A stretch of DNA of 64,000 nt, from assembly GCA_020630715.1 (NCBI GenBank), contig JAHDIQ010000004.1, positions 136,522 to 200,521 of the forward strand, written 5' to 3'. Source of the stretch: Nonlabens sp. GTDB lineage: Bacteria > Bacteroidota > Bacteroidia > Flavobacteriales > Flavobacteriaceae. Under the pieces are notes generated by a model. The model worked only from the letters and a program-made list of their open reading frames with translations. It had not been told where the DNA came from and made no database searches. The first letter of the stretch is position 1, and each line of letters opens with the position of its first letter. This document shows, in pieces, positions 29,133-38,223 of the stretch. A program made the position numbers and the translations under genes.

Positions 29133-30071
29133 ATGACAATCACCCAATTAAAATACGTTCTTGCCGTTGCTCAACATCAGAATTTTACTAAAGCAGCAGA
29201 GCATGTTTTTGTAACGCAGCCTACCTTAAGCATGCAAATACAGAAGCTAGAGGATGAGTTAGATGTGCAGATTTTTGATCGTTCAAAAAAGCCTATTGAA
29301 CTTACTGATGCTGGTAAAAAAATAGTGAATCAAGCGCGTAATATCGTTAATGAAAGTGATCGTATTCAAGATATTGTAGATCAAGAGAAAGGCTTTATAG
29401 GTGGTGAGTTTAAAATAGGAGTTATTCCTACGGTAATGCCTACCTTATTACCCATGTTTTTAAAGAGTTTTGTGAATCGTTATCCTAAAGTAAAGTTACT
29501 TATTGAAGAATTAACTACAGAACGTATCATTGAAGCACTAGAAGAAGGAAGCATTGATGCGGCAATTGCTGCTACGCCTCTTAACAACGAGAATATAAAA
29601 GAACGCGTTTTATACTATGAGCCATTTGTAGCGTATGGACCTAGATTTGCCACAGCAGATAAAGGAAAACTCACCGTTGAAGATATCCATGTGGATGAAT
29701 TATTGCTTCTGGAAGATGGTCACTGTTTTAAGGATAGTGTTTTAAACTTGTGTCGCAACTCTAGAAATTCTCAAGAAGAGCAATTTATGTTACAAAGTGG
29801 AAGTTTTGAAACCTTAATTAAACTAGCAGATGAAGGTCTAGGCATGACTTTACTACCTTATTTAAATACGCTAGATATTCAAGAGCGTAAAAAGGATAAT
29901 CTGCGAGCATTTAAAGATCCATCACCAGCAAGAGAGGTAAGTTTAATTTACCACCGTAGTGGTCTTAAGATGCAAATTATTGATGCGTTACATGCAGTGA
30001 TCACCGGCGTAGTAAAAGGAGCTATTGCTTTTTCAAATGTTGAAATTGTGAGTCCGCTGGCGAGTAAATAG
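29133..30071 (+). CDS. oxyR: OxyR-like LysR-family peroxide-responsive regulator
   Basis: LTTR HTH; LLLLEDGHCFKDSVLNLC matches the OxyR redox-Cys region. Confidence 0.9.
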   Translation: MTITQLKYVLAVAQHQNFTKAAEHVFVTQPTLSMQIQKLEDELDVQIFDRSKKPIELTDAGKKIVNQARNIVNESDRIQDIVDQEKGFIGGEFKIGVIPTVMPTLLPMFLKSFVNRYPKVKLLIEELTTERIIEALEEGSIDAAIAATPLNNENIKERVLYYEPFVAYGPRFATADKGKLTVEDIHVDELLLLEDGHCFKDSVLNLCRNSRNSQEEQFMLQSGSFETLIKLADEGLGMTLLPYLNTLDIQERKKDNLRAFKDPSPAREVSLIYHRSGLKMQIIDALHAVITGVVKGAIAFSNVEIVSPLASK

Positions 30072-30095
30072 TTATGTATTATCCTGTTTAAAGAA

Positions 30096-30127
30096 AAAAA
30101 CCATCTAGTTAGTGCTAGATGGTTTTT
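30096..30127 (+). terminator. Hairpin terminator after oxyR
   Basis: AAAAACCATCTAG...CTAGATGGTTTTT. Confidence 0.85.
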
Positions 30128-30152
30128 ATTCTTGCATAAAGTTTTTTGGTAG

Positions 30153-30350
30153 CTACCGCGGCAATAAAGGCATACAAGTAGCTAATTCTGGTTTTTGTAA
30201 TACCATCGATTTTAACCAAATTTTCAATTCATCGATTTCAAATGGTAGTAGGCGATCTATTGCCTTTTGCAGTTCTTTACAAAAAAGTGTAGGATTAAAG
30301 CTCACCTTTTCTAGTACTGTTTTAGTGTACTCAAACATTGCTCGTGCCAT
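30153..30350 (-). CDS. Small conserved-looking hypothetical protein
   Basis: 65 aa; codon usage and composition plausible; overlapping plus ORF looks spurious. Confidence 0.55.
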   Translation of the reverse strand: MARAMFEYTKTVLEKVSFNPTLFCKELQKAIDRLLPFEIDELKIWLKSMVLQKPELATCMPLLPR

Positions 30351-30565
30351 AATAGAATAATTAAATTGATTAAAGTAGTTTTTCTCTATAGGCTGATGTG
30401 TTGATTATTACCTTCTAAAGATACGCCAGAAGTGCAACAAATCAATTAACAAATGTTAATTTATCGGTTAAAAAAATGTTAGTTTATGAACAATGATCGG
30501 TAATGAATTGTGATTCAGTTGAATACGTTATGCGCTGCATAGTAAATTTAACAACCCATTTAGAG

Positions 30566-31597
30566 TTACATTATGACAACTGAAATTACCATAAGTATGG
30601 CAAAAGCAAAGGTGCTCAATGCCACTTTCTTCAATTCTGGATCTAGATCTGATGGGTTAGTGGTGCGTTCTACTTTAAAGACATGCAAGAGTATGGGAAT
30701 GAATGCAAGCATAGGCAGAAATATGAAAACATAAGATGTCGCTAAGTAATTCATAAGAATAAACAAAGAAGCGCAAACAAATGCTACAGTAATTACTATG
30801 TAGTGGAATAGCTTTGCTTTAGCTAATCCTATTTTCACAACAATAGTATTTTTACCAGCTTTACGATCACTTTCTAGATCACGCATGTTATTTAAATTCA
30901 ACACAGCGACACTTAATAAACCTATGGTGATCGATGGTAACATAGTCCACCAATTTAATTGCTGAGTAATTAAGACATAAATTCCCATAACACTTACTGG
31001 TCCAAAGAATACAAATACAAACACATCACCTAATCCACGATATCCATAGGCATTATCGCCTACCGTATATTTAATCGCCGCCCATATTGCTGTAATTCCT
31101 AATACTAGAAAGAATAAAGAGATCAATAATTTATCCAGTCCTAAGCTTACGTAAATCAATGCTATGGCACTGATTAAGGTTAATACCGCTGTGATGATCA
31201 TGGCGCGTTTCATCTCGTGTGGTTTGATAGCACCACTTTGAATTGCACGCATAGGTCCTATACGATCTTCATTGTCTGTTCCTTTCACGCCATCACCGTA
31301 GTCGTTAGCAAAATTTGACAGAATCTGGAATCCTAAGGTGGTGATTAATGCTAGGATGGGAATAGTTATATTAAAAACTTTTTTGGGTAAACTGAACATT
31401 TCTGCTATGGACTGCTCCATATTTAAGGGAATAACTTCGGTAGTATGCTTAGCATTTATTAAAGATAATTTATCTAAGGACAGATTAAATTGGTGAATCG
31501 CTATATAAGCACAAGCACTTCCCACCAATATGCCACTAATACTTAATGGTAAAGTACGTAATCGTGCTGCACTAATCCATGCTTTTAACTTGCTCAT
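30566..31597 (-). CDS. menA: 1,4-dihydroxy-2-naphthoate polyprenyltransferase
   Basis: UbiA fold; NFANDYGDGVKGTDNEDRIGPMRAI and NNMRDLESDRKAGKNT. Confidence 0.93.
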   Translation of the reverse strand: MSKLKAWISAARLRTLPLSISGILVGSACAYIAIHQFNLSLDKLSLINAKHTTEVIPLNMEQSIAEMFSLPKKVFNITIPILALITTLGFQILSNFANDYGDGVKGTDNEDRIGPMRAIQSGAIKPHEMKRAMIITAVLTLISAIALIYVSLGLDKLLISLFFLVLGITAIWAAIKYTVGDNAYGYRGLGDVFVFVFFGPVSVMGIYVLITQQLNWWTMLPSITIGLLSVAVLNLNNMRDLESDRKAGKNTIVVKIGLAKAKLFHYIVITVAFVCASLFILMNYLATSYVFIFLPMLAFIPILLHVFKVERTTNPSDLDPELKKVALSTFAFAILMVISVVIM

Positions 31598-32601
31598 GGT
31601 TGTAGAATGTTTACCATGAGTTCTTTTAAGAGATCATGCTGTGATAAATTATATGCGCCTACACCTTTACTTTTCATATCTGTGGTACGTATTTGTTGTA
31701 CCGCATGACTGCAGTGTTTCATAGAGTAGTGTTTTGCAGCGGTTAGATATTCATTTACAAAAAATGGGCTCACACCTATTGCTCTAGCTACATTATTAGG
31801 ATTGCGATCATTTAGTGCGTGCAGTTTTAATAATTGGCTAAAAAAACTGAACAGCTGTCCCGTAGTTACAACTATAGGATTATCCTTAGGATTCTCTGCA
31901 AAATAGTTTATGATTCTAAAAACCTTAACCGTATCACGCATTCCTAGTGCTTTGCGCAATTCAAAGTTATTGTAGTCCTTTGAAATTCCTATGTTATCTT
32001 CAATAGATTGCGCTGTGATTAAACTTCCTGCTGGGATAATGATCATCAACTTATCCAGTTCGTTTTTAATTTTACCTAAATCTGTTCCTAGAAATTCAAT
32101 AAGCATCTGGCCAGCCTTAGGTTCAATCTGGTAATTGCGTTCTTTAATATAGCCATTGATCCATGGTAAGACCTGATTGTCATAGAGTTTTTTACTCTCA
32201 AACATCACGGCCGTTTTTGCCATCGCTTTAAATACTTTCTGGCGTTTATCGGGTTTCTTATACTTATAGTTAAAAACTAGAATAGTAGTAGGTTGAGGTT
32301 GCTGTGCATAGGCCTCAAATTTATTCCATTGCCTAGCGAGGTGTTGTGCTTCTTTAACGATAATCACCTGATGCGATGCCATCATAGGATATCGTTTTGC
32401 ATTTGAGACGATATCATCCATACTGGTATCGCGACCATAGAGCGTCATTTGATTAAATCCACGCTCGCTTTCGTCCAGCACGCTGTTTTCTATATACTTT
32501 GAAATCTGATCAATAAAATAAGGTTCATCGCCGTATAAAAAGTAGATAGGCGCGTATTGCTTATTCTGTAAATCTGCTAAAATCTTTCTCGTATCACTCA
32601 T
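31594..32601 (-). CDS. holA: DNA polymerase III subunit delta
   Basis: APIYFLYGDEPYFIDQISKYIE; delta-subunit architecture. Confidence 0.9.
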   Translation of the reverse strand: MSDTRKILADLQNKQYAPIYFLYGDEPYFIDQISKYIENSVLDESERGFNQMTLYGRDTSMDDIVSNAKRYPMMASHQVIIVKEAQHLARQWNKFEAYAQQPQPTTILVFNYKYKKPDKRQKVFKAMAKTAVMFESKKLYDNQVLPWINGYIKERNYQIEPKAGQMLIEFLGTDLGKIKNELDKLMIIIPAGSLITAQSIEDNIGISKDYNNFELRKALGMRDTVKVFRIINYFAENPKDNPIVVTTGQLFSFFSQLLKLHALNDRNPNNVARAIGVSPFFVNEYLTAAKHYSMKHCSHAVQQIRTTDMKSKGVGAYNLSQHDLLKELMVNILQP

Positions 32602-32634
32602 GCACAGCCGTAGCGGTTTTTGTAATTTTGAATC

Positions 32635-33078
32635 ATGACCAGTTTAAATTTTCCGGCGACAAAATTCAGGGTTAAAAATACTGAAAAAGGACGGTTGATC
32701 TTTGACCCGATCCGTAAAAAGTTTGTTTCTCTTTCACCAGAGGAATGGGTGAGGCAACATGTTGTTTTTTGGTTGCTTTCGCGAAAGCGTATTCCATCAT
32801 CCCTAATTAATATAGAAAAGCAACTGGATGTGGCAGGAACTGTAAAGCGTTATGATATTCTGGTTTTTAATAAAGATGGCAGTATTCATACTATTATAGA
32901 GTGTAAAGCGCCAAAAATTAAGCTGAATCAAACCGTTTTTGACCAAATTGCCCGTTATAATCTTGCGTTAAATGCGCAGTATTTGATGATTACAAATGGA
33001 TTAGAACATTATTATTGTACGATGGATTATGAGAATCAACGTTATGATTTTATTCCAGAAATCCCTGATTATCAATGA
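32635..33078 (+). CDS. Stand-alone type I restriction enzyme R N-terminal-like domain protein (PD-(D/E)xK)
   Basis: KRYDILVFNKDGSIHTIIECKAPKI nuclease core motif. Confidence 0.82.
   Translation: MTSLNFPATKFRVKNTEKGRLIFDPIRKKFVSLSPEEWVRQHVVFWLLSRKRIPSSLINIEKQLDVAGTVKRYDILVFNKDGSIHTIIECKAPKIKLNQTVFDQIARYNLALNAQYLMITNGLEHYYCTMDYENQRYDFIPEIPDYQ
32775..32789. repeat. GCTTTCGCGAAAGCG iterated palindrome (in CDS, LSRKR frame)
   Basis: Exact 15-mer core. Confidence 0.97.
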
Positions 33079-34079
33079 AAGTAGGCATAGTCATCTTAAA
33101 CTGGAACGGTAAAAAATTACTGCAACAATATCTACCTAGTGTTGTAGCGCACAGCGGTGACCATCACATTTATGTAGCAGATAACGCGTCTACAGATGAC
33201 TCTATCTCATGGGTTGAAGCACAGTATCCTGAAGTTTCTATCATTAGAATGAAAGAAAACACAGGTTATGCAGGTGGCTACAATCGGGCATTGAGCGAGG
33301 TAGAAGAAGAACTAGTATGCTTACTTAATAATGATATCGAGGTCACCGCAGGATGGATTGATCCTATTGTAGCGTTGTTTGAAAAGAACCCATCTATGGC
33401 AGCCTGCCAGCCAGTGTTAATGGATTATAAACACTTAGAGTTTTATGAATATGCTGGTGCAGCTGGTGGATATCTAGATCAATTAGCATATCCTTATTGC
33501 CGTGGTCGTATTTTTAATCATCTAGAAGTATTAAATCATGAATATGGAACCACCACAAATCTGGATTGGGCTAGTGGTGCGGCTTTATTTGTTAAGAAAA
33601 AAGCGTATTATGCAGTAGGCGCTTTAGACGAAACCTATTTTGCTCATCAAGAAGAAATAGACCTGTGCTGGCGATTACGTCATGCTGGATATGATATAGG
33701 AGTATGTGCTACTAGCTACGTTTATCACCTAGGTGGTGGAACGCTAGAGGTACAACATCCACGCAAGTCATTTTACAACTTTAGAAATAGTCTATTCAAT
33801 ATTGTAAAGAATGATCATAGAAAATTCTGGTGGTTGCGATTATTTCTTAGAATGATCCTAGATGGAGTAGCAGGAATACGTTTTATTTTTAAAGGAGAAT
33901 TTGCACATTTCTTTAGTGTCTTAAAAGCTCACGCTTCTTTTTATGGACACCTTCTTAAAATGTTGAAAAAACGCCAAGAGATCATACGATTTAGCACAGC
34001 ATCACAAATAAGTTCTAGACCATTTTCTATAGCTTATCAATACTTTGTGAAAAAAGTATACTATTGTAAAGATCTATAA
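33075..34079 (+). CDS. Family 2 glycosyltransferase
   Basis: VGIVILNWNGKKLL, VADNASTDDSISW, LLNNDIEV, GALDETYFAHQEEIDLCWRL. Confidence 0.93.
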   Translation: MKVGIVILNWNGKKLLQQYLPSVVAHSGDHHIYVADNASTDDSISWVEAQYPEVSIIRMKENTGYAGGYNRALSEVEEELVCLLNNDIEVTAGWIDPIVALFEKNPSMAACQPVLMDYKHLEFYEYAGAAGGYLDQLAYPYCRGRIFNHLEVLNHEYGTTTNLDWASGAALFVKKKAYYAVGALDETYFAHQEEIDLCWRLRHAGYDIGVCATSYVYHLGGGTLEVQHPRKSFYNFRNSLFNIVKNDHRKFWWLRLFLRMILDGVAGIRFIFKGEFAHFFSVLKAHASFYGHLLKMLKKRQEIIRFSTASQISSRPFSIAYQYFVKKVYYCKDL

Positions 34080-34130
34080 GGTTATTCCATAATTGATTGT
34101 TAAGAGTTTAGCCTTTGTAAATTGAAATGT

Positions 34131-34138
34131 TATTTTTG
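34131..34138 (+). promoter_or_regulatory. Bacteroidetes -7 element (TATTTTTG)
   Basis: Consensus match upstream of OmpA-family gene. Confidence 0.5.
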
Positions 34139-34158
34139 GTTAACCTAAAAGAATACTC

Positions 34159-35025
34159 ATGAAAAAGATATTTTTATTACTTACAGCCACAGGATTGTTA
34201 TTTTCTTGTGCGTCAAAGAAAGATCTGGACGCAGCACTAGCAAAACAACAAGCAACACAAGAACTACTAGATAGCGCAACGGTAAAATTAAATGCCTGCT
34301 TATCAGATCAAAAAGTTGCAGAAGCACAGTTGAAACTTAAACGAGAGCAATTAGATAACCTTAAAAATACCAATGCAGCACTTTTAAATAATGTAGGTGA
34401 TCTCGCGACATTGTCTAAAAAAGAGGCAGAAAACTTAGAGAAATCTCTAGAAAGCATTCGTGAAAAGGACATGCAAATACGTTCTTTAAATGATGCTATT
34501 ACTAAAAAAGATAGTGTAACACTAGCGCTAGTTACTAGCTTAAAAAGCTCTTTAGGAAATTTAAATGATAGCGATATTGAGGTTAATGTAGAAAAAGGAG
34601 TTGTGTTCATCTCTATTAGCGATAAGTTACTTTTCTCGAGTGGTAGCGACGTGGTTTATGAGAAAGCAAAAGCAGTTTTAGGAAAAGTAGCGACAGTAGT
34701 AAATGATAAGCCAGAAATCGATATTATGATTGAAGGTCATACAGACAGTCAGCCTATTTCTAGTTCCCGTTTTAAAGATAACTGGCAATTAAGTACGGCT
34801 AGAGCAGTAGCCGTTACTAAAGTTCTACAAGAAGAATTTAATGTGGCACCAGAACGTATGACCGCTGCAGGACGTAGTTTTTATGTTCCAGTAGCAAGTA
34901 ATGATACAGAAGAAGGTAGAGCAAAAAACCGTCGTACTCGCATCGTGGTCTTACCTAAGCTGGATCAATTCTTTGATATGATTGAAGAGGGAATGGAACA
35001 AGCAAAAGCAAATGCTAAACAATAA
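34159..35025 (+). CDS. OmpA-family lipoprotein (peptidoglycan-binding)
   Basis: Lipobox LLFSCAS; IMIEGHTDSQPISSSRFKDNWQLSTARAVAV and RRTRIVVLP. Confidence 0.92.
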   Translation: MKKIFLLLTATGLLFSCASKKDLDAALAKQQATQELLDSATVKLNACLSDQKVAEAQLKLKREQLDNLKNTNAALLNNVGDLATLSKKEAENLEKSLESIREKDMQIRSLNDAITKKDSVTLALVTSLKSSLGNLNDSDIEVNVEKGVVFISISDKLLFSSGSDVVYEKAKAVLGKVATVVNDKPEIDIMIEGHTDSQPISSSRFKDNWQLSTARAVAVTKVLQEEFNVAPERMTAAGRSFYVPVASNDTEEGRAKNRRTRIVVLPKLDQFFDMIEEGMEQAKANAKQ

Positions 35026-35044
35026 ATAGTACAGTAAGTGAATG

Positions 35045-35075
35045 AAAAAAGCCTTGAGAAATCAAGGCTTTTTTT
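35045..35075 (+). terminator. Hairpin terminator after OmpA-family gene
   Basis: AAAAAAGCCTTGA...TCAAGGCTTTTTTT. Confidence 0.88.
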
Positions 35076-35166
35076 GTGCCCACAAAATTCTAAAAAATAT
35101 ATTTCTATCAACTTGTTGTCATAAATATCTGTTTTATATAATATAAAAATACATTTAAACCTTTAC

Positions 35167-35231
35167 AAACGTAAATAAACGTAAGCAAACGGTTAAAATA
35201 CGTTTGCGGTTTTGATGCTGTTTCATATTTG
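35167..35231 (+). promoter_or_regulatory. ssb upstream region: three AAACG repeats phased at 10 bp, GCAAACG-N9-CGTTTGC dyad, TTTG-N17-CATATTTG promoter
   Basis: Direct reading; AAACG at 35167, 35177, 35187. Confidence 0.55.
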
Positions 35232-35321
35232 CACCGTCATCAACAAACAATGACGTCAGGTCGAGCGACAGTCGAGACCTAATTCTTTAAAACTAATATT
35301 AACCACGTAAAATCAATTATT

Positions 35322-35663
35322 ATGAGCACGTTAAGAAACAAAGTACAATTAATCGGTAATCTAGGACAAGCGCCAGAAATTAAAAACCTAGATAATGGAA
35401 GCAAACTCGCCACATTCTCTATGGCAACGTCAGAATCGTATACAAATAAGCAAGGCGAGAAAGTGACAGATACCCAATGGCACAATATCATCTGCTGGGG
35501 AAAAACCGCAGATATTGTGGAGCGATTTGTAGAAAAAGGAAAGCAAGTAGGTGTAGAGGGAAAATTAACTACTAGAGCATGGGAAGATAAAGATGGTAAT
35601 AAACGCTACACGACAGAGGTCGTTTGTAATGAGCTATTATTACTAGGATCTAGAGATTCATAA
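35322..35663 (+). CDS. ssb: Single-stranded DNA-binding protein, short form
   Basis: LRNKVQLIGNLGQAPEIK; DTQWHNIICWGKTADIVERFVEKGKQVGVEGKL; ends without acidic tail. Confidence 0.93.
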   Translation: MSTLRNKVQLIGNLGQAPEIKNLDNGSKLATFSMATSESYTNKQGEKVTDTQWHNIICWGKTADIVERFVEKGKQVGVEGKLTTRAWEDKDGNKRYTTEVVCNELLLLGSRDS

Positions 35664-35670
35664 AACCTTC

Positions 35671-35784
35671 TCCTTGTCATTCTGAGCTTGCCGAAGAATC
35701 TCTATCTTCAATAGGTGAGATTCTTCACAAAGTTCAGAATAACATTGAGTTTTCCTTGTCATTCTGAGCCTGCCGAAGAATCTC
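35671..35784. repeat. REP-like cluster: two direct copies of TCCTTGTCATTCTGAGCYTGCCGAAGAATCTC and one inverted diverged copy
   Basis: Copies 35671-35702 and 35753-35784 differ at one base; 35717-35745 is an inverted diverged copy. Confidence 0.9.
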
Positions 35785-36143
35785 ATTTCTCAAATGTTTT
35801 ATATTACTCACAAGTTCCATTGTGGCGCGCGTTTGCAACGCGTGTCCTTAGATTAAGTTATTGTAATGCGTATTTATCTCAGAATTTTTATTTATTAGTT
35901 CTTTTCTACGCATCATCTTTAGTGCTATAAATCCATCTAAGAATACAATTAAGTATAAAAGTAATCATTTTATAAAGCAAGTTAATCTGTATGATGCAAC
36001 ATGCATACTCTAATTAATTGACGTTATAAACTTTAGTTGAGTTCACACGCGTCACAGACGCGCGCGACGTGGATATAAGATCGTTACTAAGGAGAGTTGT
36101 AAATTTTAAATTGATATTTTTAAAAATTAGAAGGATGATAATA

Positions 36144-36596
36144 CTAGCACAAAATATTATCAAATAGGTATATTAATAATGTATCAAATACTTTACTTAG
36201 GATTAATTCAATAATTAAGCTAAATATTTTTGTTATTAATTTTCCCATATCTTGTAAAAGATACCCTTTTACAGTCTCTATTAGTTTGGATAAATTATTA
36301 GATCCTTTTGCTCTTGAATATTCTTTTTTAATGTTCGCTATTAAATTTTTAATCTTGTTATGCCCTGAATTCCATGCATCGTCATAAGCGTTATCGTAGT
36401 AGTATTGAGGAGAAAAACTAATTGATTCTATTTCCTTCATATATTTTTTATAATCAATACCAATGCTAGGTAATATTAATTTTAAATTTTGGATTAATAT
36501 GTCTTTCTTCTCAACGTCCTTGTTAGGTAAATTGTAGGCTTCTTCAGCAAGCTTATTTAGTAAATTTTCAATCATAGTTATTCTAATATTGTTCAT
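36144..36596 (-). CDS. Orphan hypothetical protein
   Basis: 150 aa ORF, hydrophobic C-terminus; no recognised family. Confidence 0.5.
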   Translation of the reverse strand: MNNIRITMIENLLNKLAEEAYNLPNKDVEKKDILIQNLKLILPSIGIDYKKYMKEIESISFSPQYYYDNAYDDAWNSGHNKIKNLIANIKKEYSRAKGSNNLSKLIETVKGYLLQDMGKLITKIFSLIIELILSKVFDTLLIYLFDNILC

Positions 36597-36854
36597 ATTT
36601 AAATAACGGGTTAGATCAAATTACTGTTTTTTAAATTTCAACAAATTGCAAAGAAAAGGTTGCAATAAAATTTGAAACCTATTGTTATAAAAGGGATTCG
36701 ATAGAAGTGTTAAATTACCGTTAACAATAAAAGTAATGACTTTTAATGCTTCTGATTATTTTCGTATAATTTCAAAATATAGGATTGTTTATCACTTCGA
36801 AATCCTTAAATGACTAGACCAATTCAAAAGAAAAACGCAGCTAAGATTGTAAAC

Positions 36855-36886
36855 AAAAAAACATGCCAAGAATATTCTTGGCATGT
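36855..36886 (-). terminator. Hairpin terminator downstream of amidohydrolase operon
   Basis: Perfect 26-bp inverted repeat ACATGCCAAGAAT/ATTCTTGGCATGT with A-run on the plus strand. Confidence 0.85.
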
Positions 36887-36915
36887 TGTGAATTTAAATA
36901 ATATAAACTGAGATT

Positions 36916-38223
36916 TTATTCCTTCTGCGCTTTATACTTATCCATATATCGATTGTACAAATCAATCTGTCTGGTATTAAGTGAGATATCACGTCCATCA
37001 ATAAATGCTCTGGTAATATCATTTCCACGCATGTCTAGCGCATCACCATTTGAAATAAATAGGGTAGCGCTTTTGCCTTGTTCTAAGGAACCGTAATTGT
37101 TATCAATTCCTAAGATCTTTGCAGCGTTAAGCGTTACCAGCTGTAAAGCATCTTCACTATTCATTCCATAACCACGTACTGTTCCTGCATAGAAAGGGAA
37201 ATTACGGGCTTGATGGCGTTCCATATCACCAGAGTTTTCTAAGGCTACTAAAACTCCTGCATCGTGAAGTAATTTTGGGAACTTGTAAGGCATGTCGTAA
37301 TCTGAATCCTCACGCGCAGGCAAATCATGAACTCTACCAGCTAATACTGGTATATTCATAGCTACGAGTTCTTTTGTCACATTTTGTGCGCCATTAGCTC
37401 CTACCAGAACAGCTTTGATATCCTGCTCTTTTATAAATGCCAAAACATCACGTATGGATTTTTCACCATTCACATGTATGTAAGCAATAGCATCCTTGCT
37501 AAATATCTTTTGCATTGCTTCAAACTTTAAATCCTTCTTGCCATTGCCCTTATAACTACGAGCAGATGTCATGAATTGCTTTAATTCGTCTACTTGCTTC
37601 TGGTAATTCTTGCTAGGTTCCATAGGTCCTGGATTGTACCATGATCCTGAACGAGAAAAAGTCCTAGGCCAATTGAAATGTATTCCATCATCTGTTTTAA
37701 TAGATGCATCTTCCCAATTCCAGGCGTCCATGTGAACGACACTACTTTTTCCAGAAATACGACCACCACGTGGTACTACCTGCGTGATTAAAACACCATT
37801 AGGCCTCATGGTTTCTACCACACGACTTTCTGCATTATAAGCAATTAAACTACGTATATGCGGATTAAAAGTCCCTATCTCACGGTCATCATCACTAGCT
37901 TTTACCGCATCGATCTCTACTAATCCTAGGGTTGTATTACAACCTATGATTCCAGGATATACGTGTTTACCGCTAGCGTTAATGACTTCGCCTATAGGAG
38001 ACATTCGTACTACCGTAGCATCTGCAATAGCGCTGATTTTACCGTTTTCGATAATAATAACAGAGTTTTCTATCACTTTACCGTTTCCTAAATGCGCCGT
38101 AGCATTCATAATGGTATAGGCATTAGTTTGCGCTGGTGCTGGCGTTTGTTGTGCGATGGCATTCCATCCTAGTAATACACAACATATATATATTAGATTC
38201 TTCATTGTCTTTAAGTTTACCAT
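36916..38223 (-). CDS. Amidohydrolase-like secreted protein lacking HxH motif
   Basis: Signal peptide; NASGKHVYPGIIGCNTTLGL; DALQLVTLNAAKILGIDNNYGSLEQGKSATLFI. Confidence 0.85.
   Translation of the reverse strand: MVNLKTMKNLIYICCVLLGWNAIAQQTPAPAQTNAYTIMNATAHLGNGKVIENSVIIIENGKISAIADATVVRMSPIGEVINASGKHVYPGIIGCNTTLGLVEIDAVKASDDDREIGTFNPHIRSLIAYNAESRVVETMRPNGVLITQVVPRGGRISGKSSVVHMDAWNWEDASIKTDDGIHFNWPRTFSRSGSWYNPGPMEPSKNYQKQVDELKQFMTSARSYKGNGKKDLKFEAMQKIFSKDAIAYIHVNGEKSIRDVLAFIKEQDIKAVLVGANGAQNVTKELVAMNIPVLAGRVHDLPAREDSDYDMPYKFPKLLHDAGVLVALENSGDMERHQARNFPFYAGTVRGYGMNSEDALQLVTLNAAKILGIDNNYGSLEQGKSATLFISNGDALDMRGNDITRAFIDGRDISLNTRQIDLYNRYMDKYKAQKE

Noticed and set aside
30112-30360. 82-aa plus-strand ORF
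   Set aside because: Overlaps the terminator hairpin and the more plausible minus-strand 65-aa ORF.
32635-33078. Type I restriction-modification system
   Set aside because: Only an N-terminal-like domain is present; no HsdM or HsdS nearby.
35715-35930. 71-aa ORF after ssb
   Set aside because: Translation of the REP-like repeat (CHSEPAEESHF), typical artefact.
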